Assembly (NCBI RefSeq): GCF_000948975.2
Contig: NZ_CP059735.1
Span: forward strand, 1,054,001-1,118,000
Source of the DNA: Thalassomonas actiniarum
Lineage (GTDB): Bacteria; Pseudomonadota; Gammaproteobacteria; Enterobacterales; Alteromonadaceae
Length of the DNA stretch: 64,000 bases
Reading direction: 5' to 3'
The notes below the pieces were generated by a model, which was not told the DNA's origin, did not search any database, and saw nothing but the letters and a program-made list of their open reading frames with translations. A program made the position numbers and the translations under genes. This document shows positions 7,435-14,115 of the stretch, piece after piece; within the stretch, counting starts at the first letter, position 1, and every line of letters begins with the position of its first letter.

Positions 7435-7534
7435 ACATAACGCGCCAATAAGCGGCGAATAATAGTTGGCTAAAATCGTGAACGAAGTGAACGTGCCCAA
7501 CTGTTACGCGTCCGACTTGATTGGTCTTTATAAG
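7435..7534 (-). repeat. attC site (long type)
   Basis: A 100-bp site starting with ACATAAC (7435-7441) and ending with a GTTA-like TTATAAG (7528-7534) next to the stop codon of the following gene. Its arms TAGTTGGCTAAAATCGTGAACGAAG...GTGCCCAACTG form the central stem. Confidence 0.8.
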
Positions 7535-7536
7535 TA

Positions 7537-7971
7537 CTAGCTTTGCAACTGGGCCGTAATAGAGTCTTGAATTGATTTCTCATATTCATCGTCGCTAACC
7601 AAATCCAGACAGACTTCTTTAGTACAATAAGAAACAAATTTTATAGGCTTATTGTCAGAATTTTTAGCTGTTAATTCGTAAAGAGTATAAGACTTAAAAT
7701 GACTTTTATTGACTACAACATCAGTTGCATTTTTCTTAAAATCAGAAACTAAATCAACATTATTTAAGCGAAAATTGTAAAAATACATCGTATTTTGAGA
7801 GTCTATGCAAGCGTAAATAATTGAAAATTCCTTAGATTGTATATCTGCTCTAGCCACACAGCTTTTTGATAGAACCAGTTGATCAGGCAGTATGTGAACA
7901 ACAACACCATCTTGGCTTTTTGCAAAGCTTTGAAAAGTAATGAGTAGTAATACCATGCTTAAAATTTTCAT
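7537..7971 (-). CDS. Small secreted protein, unknown (rightmost clear cassette)
   Basis: The 144-residue product has a signal peptide of about 17 residues (MKILSMVLLLITFQSFA) and four cysteines in the mature part, compatible with two disulfides in the periplasm. No family was recognised. It is the last gene with a clear attC on its downstream side. To its right a TTATAAC (7989-7995) and a hairpin at 8002-8039 may be one more degenerate site. Confidence 0.65.
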   Translation of the reverse strand: MKILSMVLLLITFQSFAKSQDGVVVHILPDQLVLSKSCVARADIQSKEFSIIYACIDSQNTMYFYNFRLNNVDLVSDFKKNATDVVVNKSHFKSYTLYELTAKNSDNKPIKFVSYCTKEVCLDLVSDDEYEKSIQDSITAQLQS

Positions 7972-7995
7972 AGAATCATTCCTTGTATTTATAAC

Positions 7996-8530
7996 AATTA
8001 AGCAATCTATCTGTTGTCACTGCATGACAGATAAATTGCCTGTGGACTAAGCCGCCACACCCAGCCTATATAGATTTTGTTTTTTTGAGACAATATTGAT
8101 ACAAGGTGACTTTTACAACAGGCGCAGTCTTTACTGGTTTTTATTATCTTTATTGCTTCAACTTTTGCCAGCCAGTTTACCCCTTTATACGTCTTTTTCA
8201 AGACAAACTCAGCCCCTTCTGTCGCCTTTTTCAGCGCATAATGAATACCTTAACGAACCAGACTAGCTCGTTCGGTATTGCCCCATAAGCGATCCCGGTG
8301 GGCTGATCCCCATAAATATCATCCCGCCATGATGGCAATGAGGACATTCTGGGCCGTTAGGTCCTTCGTCTTCTTCTGTCTTAACTTCGGTGATCTCAGT
8401 GACTATTTTCACCAGGCTTTCCCGGATCAGGGTTAATGCCAACAATTGCCGGGGGAAGAAATTTCACTTGTCTTTGCCCCTAAATAAAGTGGCGAGTACT
8501 GCGGTCAACTTCAACCTGTCACTTTTTGCT
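7996..8530. other. Array boundary region without a convincing gene
   Basis: A hairpin (GCAATCTATCTGT / ACAGATAAATTGC, 8002-8039) follows a TTATAAC core and could be a degenerate attC or the array edge. Two minus-strand frames (8007-8201 and 8263-8445) start with TTG and lack ribosome-binding sites. The second ends in a Cys/His-rich CPHCHHGG motif and might be a remnant of a zinc-binding protein. I do not call either as a gene. Confidence 0.4.
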
Positions 8531-9076
8531 TTAGCGCTGCTGCAGTTCAAGGGCGTGTAGCTGATATTTTACCAGCTCCAGCCACTTTTCCCTTAATACA
8601 AATATCCTGCGATCATCCGCCATTAACTGCTCGCGGCTAAACTTAGCCAGAAACTTATCTATATACATTTGCTCTACCGCCAAATTCAGCTTTATTTCTT
8701 TAAGCGGTAGCCGGTTGACCCTGACCGTTGGATGAAATAACTCTTCGTTTGAGCGGATACGGCGGTATTTATTCCACTCCAGCAAAGCCAGATCATGGCT
8801 TGGTTGGCTGCTTGTTTCAGTTTGTTTTGGGCAGCGGCAACGCCTGCTTTGGCAAACCGGCAGATATTGTGCCCGGCCAAGTTTTTTTATTCGGGGAAAA
8901 TAGCCGCGGCTGCAGGGGCGGGGTTTAATGGTGGAGAGCTTTTTACCTTTGAAGCTGTCGGGAACTATGGGGGCGGAAACGCCGGCAGTAATAAATTTAA
9001 GATGGTAGGGTTTTACCGATATTTCAGTGGCGGCGCTGCAGATAACCGGGTTATCGGTGTTTGTTTTAATCAACAT
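8531..9076 (-). CDS. Hypothetical basic Cys-containing protein
   Basis: The protein has 181 residues from an ATG at 9076 preceded by AAGGA nine bases upstream. The centre is rich in Cys and Arg (CQSRRCRCPKQ) and the C-terminal third is predicted to be helical and charged. No domain was recognised. It lies in the same orientation as 9129 and 9660 and may form a small accessory module with them. Confidence 0.55.
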   Translation of the reverse strand: MLIKTNTDNPVICSAATEISVKPYHLKFITAGVSAPIVPDSFKGKKLSTIKPRPCSRGYFPRIKKLGRAQYLPVCQSRRCRCPKQTETSSQPSHDLALLEWNKYRRIRSNEELFHPTVRVNRLPLKEIKLNLAVEQMYIDKFLAKFSREQLMADDRRIFVLREKWLELVKYQLHALELQQR

Positions 9077-9128
9077 GTGATATTTCCTTATTCATGTTCT
9101 GGCAGAAGGTTGTAACGAAAAAAAGCCT

Positions 9129-9434
9129 TCAGCCGATATAGGAGTCTTCGACCAATCCCTTGTTTAAATAGGTGTTTAATACTTGCTGCAAACGGCGGTT
9201 TAAGCCGTTGGTCATGGCTTCGCTGACCATGGCGCGGTAGCTGTCATGATGGCCGCAGGGGTTGACCCAGAAATTTACTTTCAGGCTCTGTCTGCCGATG
9301 GGAATTTGCGTTTGCATCACCTCTCCGCGGGGAGCGTTGCAGCGGGGGCAATACCAGTTTACCTGCAGCGGCAGGGTACATAATTCCAGGCTGGTTCGGG
9401 ACAAGGCTACCGTGATCTGTTTTATGTCAGGCAT
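9129..9434 (-). CDS. Hypothetical small zinc-ribbon-like protein
   Basis: The protein has 101 residues from the ATG at 9434. It contains WYCPRCNAPRG near residue 27 and NPCGHHDSY near residue 57, which could supply Cys/His zinc ligands. The start is chosen because it overlaps the stop of a short upstream ORF (9427-9540) in an ATGCCTGA arrangement, suggesting coupled translation. A longer frame from a GTG at 9560 adds another CPTC but lacks a ribosome-binding site. No family was recognised. Confidence 0.5.
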   Translation of the reverse strand: MPDIKQITVALSRTSLELCTLPLQVNWYCPRCNAPRGEVMQTQIPIGRQSLKVNFWVNPCGHHDSYRAMVSEAMTNGLNRRLQQVLNTYLNKGLVEDSYIG

Positions 9435-9540
9435 ATGTACCGCCTGGTTTTGTCTGTGTGGCGCTGGTTGTCGGCAGAAGGGGTGTATAACTCTCTCTAA
9501 GAGGATATTTTGTAAAGCTGTTAAAAGGCAAGTGGGGCAT
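9427..9540 (-). CDS. Short upstream ORF (37 aa), possibly coupled to the next gene
   Basis: The ATG at 9540 is preceded by AAGGATATCACT, a good ribosome-binding site. The frame runs 37 codons and its TGA overlaps the ATG of the 101-residue gene. The peptide is Pro/Thr-rich without a signal sequence. It may be a translational leader rather than a functional protein. Confidence 0.35.
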   Translation of the reverse strand: MPHLPFNSFTKYPLRESYTPLLPTTSATQTKPGGTYA

Positions 9541-9659
9541 AGTGATATCCTTGTGATCACGTTTAATCATCCTGATACGCGTTAGGGTTTTAGTTGAAGT
9601 AAATAAATGAAGTCGATGGTTTATGTCTGATGGTTGACGGAGTTATTGTTTTTTAAGGG

Positions 9660-9869
9660 TTAATCGTACTGGGCTGTTGAAACATCCCAGTTTTCTATCG
9701 GGCCAAGGCCAAGTGCTTTTTCTTTTATTTCAAGCGACTGTTCTAACAGTAGTTTTGCCATCTGTGAAGGTTTTCTTCTTTCCTGGCTGGCCAGGCGCAT
9801 TACCCGTAACTTTAATCTGAGATTGTTAATGCCGAGCACCGGATTAATATCGTTTTTTTGTGCTTTCAT
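9660..9869 (-). CDS. Small probable ribbon-helix-helix DNA-binding protein
   Basis: This 69-residue basic protein reads as a short strand (RLKLRVMRLA) followed by two helices (KPSQMAKLLLEQSLEIKEKAL). That is the outline of a CopG/Arc-type ribbon-helix-helix fold. The sequence match is loose. It is divergent from the regulator at 9990, across a region full of palindromes. Confidence 0.5.
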   Translation of the reverse strand: MKAQKNDINPVLGINNLRLKLRVMRLASQERRKPSQMAKLLLEQSLEIKEKALGLGPIENWDVSTAQYD

Positions 9870-9890
9870 ATTCGTTATACTCTCTAAGTT

Positions 9891-9989
9891 GTTAATATTA
9901 ACAATGTTAACCTCTCTTTTGAGAGGTGTTTGGCTTCGTGTGTATTATTGATCTCTCAAAAAGAGGTTGTCAATGAGGTTTTTCTCTTT
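9891..9989. promoter_or_regulatory. Divergent promoter region with repeated operator-like palindromes
   Basis: ACCTCTC-TTTT-GAGAGGT (9911-9928) is a perfect inverted repeat. Its near copy lies on the other strand at 9951-9968 (GATCTCTCAAAAAGAGGT). TTAATATTAA (9892-9901) adds an AT-rich palindrome. Two spaced copies of one motif between divergent genes fit operators for one of the two flanking regulators. Confidence 0.55.
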
Positions 9990-10802
9990 ATGAATGATTG
10001 TTTTTTAAAACGATTGGAAAATCATGTGCTTGCAAATAGAAAAATTTACACCTGGGGCAAGGCTTTAGGAGTAAGTTCTGGTGCGGTCGACAAGTTGTTA
10101 AAAGGTGCCGTGCCCGGTATCGACATTCAGTTGTCTATGCAGCATAAAGAAAACTGCAATTTGACCTTCTTAAATACCGGCAAGGGCAAGCCATTTAATG
10201 TTAACAATTTTCCTACCAGCCAGGGGATGATCGACTACGTGGCCGAGCTGTTAACTACGGCTCCCTGGAACATTTATATTGTCCGGGCCGACAGCCTGAT
10301 CACTTTGGTTTTTCAGCAGCCGGGACAGTATGAATATAAAACCAAGCTGATAGATCATGACGTTTGCGAAGTGCTTGTTGGCCAATATACCGAAGCCGTA
10401 TATAAATATTTATCGACCAAGCTTGAGTGCAACAAGGTATATTATCCCAAGCTAAGCGAAGAAGTGGTTGAACAGATCACCTCGGGTGATATCGGCACTT
10501 TTGCCTTGTTTGGCGATAAAAAGACTTCCGGTATTTTAAATCATTTGAGTCAGGCAACTGCTGTGCTGCTTGAACTTCCGCCTACGGTGGTTGGCGAACA
10601 AAATACCGCAGACAGCCATTTGATGCGGGCAGTGATCCGCTTAATTGAACAGGCGATTGTTGAAAACAGAATTGAATTGTCGGTAGAGACCCGGGCGAAA
10701 GTGATCACTGCCGGTTACAATTACGCGGTAAGAACCGGCAGCAGTGCTTCGGGTTTAGATCCTCACGGCATCTTAGCGATACTTGACACCATAGTGGAGT
10801 GA
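9990..10802 (+). CDS. HTH-domain regulator-like protein
   Basis: The protein has 270 residues from the ATG at 9990; a longer TTG frame from 9930 would run through the operator-like repeats and is less likely. An N-terminal helix-turn-helix resembling phage CI/Ner-type domains is visible at about residues 20-45 (KIYTWGKALGVSSGAVDKLLKG). The remainder is a mixed soluble region with no recognised domain. Its 3' end overlaps the convergent gene at 10763 by 40 nt. A role as repressor of the divergent operon is inferred. Confidence 0.6.
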   Translation: MNDCFLKRLENHVLANRKIYTWGKALGVSSGAVDKLLKGAVPGIDIQLSMQHKENCNLTFLNTGKGKPFNVNNFPTSQGMIDYVAELLTTAPWNIYIVRADSLITLVFQQPGQYEYKTKLIDHDVCEVLVGQYTEAVYKYLSTKLECNKVYYPKLSEEVVEQITSGDIGTFALFGDKKTSGILNHLSQATAVLLELPPTVVGEQNTADSHLMRAVIRLIEQAIVENRIELSVETRAKVITAGYNYAVRTGSSASGLDPHGILAILDTIVE

Positions 10803-11272
10803 TCACCGCTGCTTTGTTTGTGCTCTTGCGCTGATTTGCAGTAGGTTTCGGCATAATTCAAACAGTCTATTTTGATCTGGGTATTCACCATGATCCGCTG
10901 CTTGGCCGACATGTCGGTATTAATAAAGTCGATCTGTTTTTGCAATATACTGTGCGCCTGGGAAAACTGCTGATATTGCTGTGGCGACAAGCTTGCCTGT
11001 CCTTGTGTTCCCGGTGATACTTGATGGGGGCTGTTAAAGTAGCGATTGATTTTCTGCGTGATAACATCCAGCTCGTCGATGCTTGCGCCGTTATTGAGCG
11101 CCTGATGGTATTCTTGCAATAACAGATGTGCCTGGAAGAAAGGAGCGTTTTTATATAAACGGGCGATCACCCGCTCTTTGAGGTTTTTCTCAAGCAGGCC
11201 AAAAGCAAGTACCATCACCACCATGACAGCTGCAAGTATCAAGGGTATATAACTAGCTAATTGAACGTCCAT
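10763..11272 (-). CDS. Single-TM membrane protein, third gene of peptide operon
   Basis: The 169-residue protein has one N-terminal membrane helix (about 8-27) followed by a long helical, Gln-rich cytoplasmic or periplasmic region. It overlaps the gene upstream of it (11253) by 20 nt, so it is co-transcribed with the double-glycine peptide gene. No family was recognised. A role in handling or sensing the peptide is only a guess from context. Confidence 0.6.
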   Translation of the reverse strand: MDVQLASYIPLILAAVMVVMVLAFGLLEKNLKERVIARLYKNAPFFQAHLLLQEYHQALNNGASIDELDVITQKINRYFNSPHQVSPGTQGQASLSPQQYQQFSQAHSILQKQIDFINTDMSAKQRIMVNTQIKIDCLNYAETYCKSAQEHKQSSGDHSTMVSSIAKMP

Positions 11273-11753
11273 CTCTGCCTCTAACTCCTTTCATGCTGGC
11301 AAACAACAATATAGCTGCAATGATATAATTAATTGGCGCTACGGTCCAGCTATATAAGTCCCAGGTCCAGTCAGGATCATTCCAGCCCATAATATTTCGC
11401 TGCCAGTGCATATAGGCATAAAAGCAGACATTAATGGTCATCAGTACATAAATGATTTTTATGGTTCTGCTTGTTGTCCATAATAACAAGGCATGTATAG
11501 CAACAGAAGCGATAAAGGCTCCGAAGTAAAGATACTCGAAGGTTTGATACCAATAATATACTTTCTCGGCTCTGGGAAAGCCTGAATAAAACCCTATTAA
11601 TAAATGCCGTAGTGAGACAACAATTAAAAATAAAAAGCTAAAAGTGAATAAGGGCCAGTTTTTATTTTTAAAGCAAATTAAGATAGGTATGAGCGATATA
11701 ATCATTAAGAATATATCGCCGTAATATAAAATATACTGAAGTATATCGCTCAT
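11253..11753 (-). CDS. Five-TM membrane protein, second gene of peptide operon
   Basis: The 166-residue protein has about five hydrophobic segments (near 11-28, 33-56, 71-91, 97-117 and 140-156). Its ATG overlaps the stop codon of the peptide gene by one base, indicating coupled translation. Aromatic residues are abundant (WNDPDWTWDLYSW near 124-136). No transporter signature is visible. It could be an immunity or export partner of the peptide. Confidence 0.65.
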   Translation of the reverse strand: MSDILQYILYYGDIFLMIISLIPILICFKNKNWPLFTFSFLFLIVVSLRHLLIGFYSGFPRAEKVYYWYQTFEYLYFGAFIASVAIHALLLWTTSRTIKIIYVLMTINVCFYAYMHWQRNIMGWNDPDWTWDLYSWTVAPINYIIAAILLFASMKGVRGRDGRSIS

Positions 11754-11998
11754 TATTTGGGATGAATACCATCACTTGAGCGAACTTTTATTGGGGATGT
11801 ATCTTTTACTTCATCATCACCTGGAGGAGTTTCCGGGTCAGTATCAGTAGTAGTTGTCGTGTCATCCGTACCGCCAACGACTTGTGCTAACATGTCGCCG
11901 TCAAGATCTTTATTTACCAGGTGATCTTCGGATTGATTTGAAAGGGTTTCGCCTGATTGTGGCTGGCGCTTGCCAAAAAGCTTAAATAACTTTTCCAT
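11753..11998 (-). CDS. Small acidic peptide with double-glycine-type leader
   Basis: The 81-residue protein has a polar first half ending in LDGDMLAQVVGG at residues 32-43. This resembles the leader of double-glycine peptides cleaved by C39 peptidase exporters (hydrophobics at -4, -7 and -12, then GG). The remaining 38 residues are rich in Thr, Asp and Pro (TDDTTTTTDTDPETPP) with no cysteine. It is the first gene of a tight three-gene operon. No C39 transporter lies in the window, and a non-secreted protein that happens to contain VVGG is the main alternative. Confidence 0.6.
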   Translation of the reverse strand: MEKLFKLFGKRQPQSGETLSNQSEDHLVNKDLDGDMLAQVVGGTDDTTTTTDTDPETPPGDDEVKDTSPIKVRSSDGIHPK

Positions 11999-12501
11999 GA
12001 GGTTAAGAACTCTTTTGTTTCCATTAGTAGACTATTTTGGCAAAACCCGCACGGGACTGTCAAATATATTAATCCCAGATTCCACGCCCCTTGCAGCAGG
12101 TCAGAGCTGTTTTTTGACTGCTGTGATCATAAGCCGAAATTCTAGCGTGATGTTGCTATTTGATATTTATCATTTTTTGTCTGTCAGGCAATACAAGCCA
12201 GCGGATAATCCAAGCATGCCGGTATGAAAAACTTTTTAAGCAGCTGTTGTCGTGTCTTGAAAACTTATCTGCCATGGCAAGCTAAAGTGTTCAAATCTGC
12301 CGTTGATGATTTATCATGGCTGTAAGGCCGCGATATAAATCTATTTCGTTAGGTCGGCAGCTGAGCGGTTGGCAAATCTTTGCCTGCAAGGTTATCAAGA
12401 AGACGTGAAAAGCTTGGTTTTATTGCTTCACAATAGAGCCGGATATTTTATTGTGCAGCGGGTTTTAGCTGAAACACTGGGGTGATGTTAAGGATGAGCA
12501 T
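11999..12501. other. Intergenic region, no gene seen
   Basis: About 500 bp lies between divergent genes. A plus-strand frame at 11970-12227 has no ribosome-binding site and overlaps the peptide gene start, so it is not called. Promoters for both flanking genes are expected here, but I could not pick out confident -35/-10 boxes. Confidence 0.4.
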
Positions 12502-13266
12502 ATGAAAAGTGAGTATGCAGCCAAGGGGTATTTTGTTGTTAAAGGCCTGTTTAGCAAAGATGAACTACAAAAACTGCGGTCAGTCGTATTGGCTTTTCAT
12601 GCGTCATGGCAGCAAAAAAACGCGAGCTTTTATGCTGAAAACGCCGTCAACTCGGCTTATCTTACCGGGCGAGAGCACCTTGATGAGGCCGGGAGAAAAC
12701 AGTTATTTCGCTTTATCGGTTCATCCCGGTTAATGGATATTGCCAACTCTTTTATGAACAGGCCGCCGGCCTTTATGAATACGCAGCTGTTCTTCGACCC
12801 GGTTAATAAGTTACAAAAGAACTACTGGCACAGAGATCCGCAATATCACCTGTCTGTTGAACAGCAGCAAGCAGCGCTGGCAGGCCCGGATGTGGCTCAT
12901 TTCAGGGTGCCTTTGGTTGATGAGCCGGGTATCGAGTTGATTCCCGGCAGCCATAAGCGCTGGGATACAAACGAAGAACTTGAGGTGCGGTTAGAGCACA
13001 ATGGCCGGAAAAATTACCATGACTTATCCGGTGGCGTAAAAGTAGCGCTGGCGGCGGGCGATTTATTGGTGTTTTCAGCCAATATGATTCACCGGGGGTT
13101 ATACGGGCAGGATCGCTTGTCGTTAGATATCCTGCTGTGTGAACCGGAGCCGGGCTTGGTAAAATTTGCCGATGATGCTTGTTTGCCCAGCCGGGAGATC
13201 ATAAAAACGCTTGAGCATTCTGCGGCTTTTGAAAGCACCATCCATTTAAAGGCAATAGCCAAATAA
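12502..13266 (+). CDS. Phytanoyl-CoA dioxygenase (PhyH) family protein
   Basis: This 254-residue protein shows the Fe(II)/2-oxoglutarate dioxygenase facial triad: HRD (in YWHRDPQYH) near residue 111, and a distal His in NMIHRGLYG near 198 followed by the 2-oxoglutarate-binding Arg of QDRLSLD. An ATG with AAGGA upstream supports the start. Family members hydroxylate diverse small molecules; the substrate is unknown. It is monocistronic, so context does not narrow the role. Confidence 0.85.
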   Translation: MKSEYAAKGYFVVKGLFSKDELQKLRSVVLAFHASWQQKNASFYAENAVNSAYLTGREHLDEAGRKQLFRFIGSSRLMDIANSFMNRPPAFMNTQLFFDPVNKLQKNYWHRDPQYHLSVEQQQAALAGPDVAHFRVPLVDEPGIELIPGSHKRWDTNEELEVRLEHNGRKNYHDLSGGVKVALAAGDLLVFSANMIHRGLYGQDRLSLDILLCEPEPGLVKFADDACLPSREIIKTLEHSAAFESTIHLKAIAK

Positions 13267-13539
13267 AGCGCCCGGCAAGCAGGCGAAGCTGCGATTGCCG
13301 GCATGATACTTATTATTTTTATGCTTGGCTTTTTTAGTGAGAAAGCCCAGCATAGCCCATCATTATTCCCTGTTCCGCATGTGCTGAATACCAGGACAGC
13401 TCTTGGATAATTGCCGATTGACTGGCATTTATCCGTTTTATGCCTATATTAAGGAAAACACCTGCGTTAGTTCCTGATTTATATCGGGAATTAATCACGT
13501 GAAGCAGCAGTTACCTACCTATAAGGGAATATATCAAAC

Positions 13540-13932
13540 ATGAAAAAGCTATTACTTACGCTGTTGGTTATTTGCATTATAAGCGCCATTTCATTAACTG
13601 TTGTTCATTTAACCGGTGGTTTGCCGCCGGACGGGCGCCCCGGATGCCTGAAGCTTTTCGGTATACTGGCCTGTATTATTATTGCTGTGGTTTGTATGGT
13701 GCTTTTGGGGAGTTTGCTGCTCAACAAACGTCATGTCTATTACTTTGGTCTGGCGGTGGGCTTTGGCGTTTCTACCTGGTTCTCTTCACGAAACATGCTT
13801 GGCCTTGCCTCTTGTCCGGAAGTTTTTCATTTAAAATCCTGCTATGTGGTTTTTGTCAGTATGATAGCGTTCACCATACTCGGGGTTATGTATTTTAGGG
13901 AAAAAATGAAGGAGCAAAGCGGCGAGCTGTAA
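13540..13932 (+). CDS. Four-TM membrane protein, unknown
   Basis: The 130-residue protein has four hydrophobic segments (about 4-24, 40-62, 67-84 and 103-120) and a pair of cysteines in the loop before the last one. It is preceded by a TAAGGGA site. No family was recognised and it is not in an operon. Confidence 0.6.
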   Translation: MKKLLLTLLVICIISAISLTVVHLTGGLPPDGRPGCLKLFGILACIIIAVVCMVLLGSLLLNKRHVYYFGLAVGFGVSTWFSSRNMLGLASCPEVFHLKSCYVVFVSMIAFTILGVMYFREKMKEQSGEL

Positions 13933-14066
13933 TAGTCTGATATGGCTAATACAAAAGTAAGTATTCCAGTTGTTATGCTTGCTGACAGCTGCATGTAAAA
14001 TAAATGGGTTAACACCTGGGCACTGTTGTTTTTGCTCTAATTCATCCCCTGATCATCATGCTTTTA

Positions 14067-14093
14067 AGGTGGCTCAGTTTTGCTGAGCCACCT
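14067..14093 (-). terminator. Terminator hairpin after the 777-aa gene
   Basis: A perfect 11-bp stem (AGGTGGCTCAG / CTGAGCCACCT) with a 5-nt loop lies 23 bases beyond the stop at 14116. On the minus strand it is followed by TTAAAAG, a weak T-tract. Confidence 0.7.
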
Positions 14094-14115
14094 GGCTTAA
14101 TAAAGCTGTCGCGCC

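Larger units (their letters stand above)
1542..7534 (-). mobile_element. Integron gene-cassette array without visible integrase
   Basis: Eleven short, mostly promoterless minus-strand genes are separated by imperfect palindromes of 55-102 bp. Read on the plus strand these start with a TAACGC-type core and end with a GTTA-type core placed just below, or overlapping, the stop codon of the next gene. This is the expected layout of cassettes with attC sites (sense order: ORF, RYYYAAC, palindrome, GTTRRRY). The stretch is clearly more AT-rich than the flanks and its genes are functionally unrelated. Because the cassettes read leftward, the integrase and attI should lie to the right, but nothing up to 19 kb resembles IntI. 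The array is therefore best described as an integrase-less cassette cluster. Confidence 0.85.

Noticed and set aside
7989-8039. Possible twelfth attC with an ORF at 8007-8201
   Set aside because: The hairpin and left core are present, but there is no right core, and the ORF has a TTG start with no ribosome-binding site. It is noted as a boundary only.
11970-12227. 85-codon plus-strand frame
   Set aside because: It overlaps the start of the double-glycine peptide gene and has no ribosome-binding site or recognisable motif.
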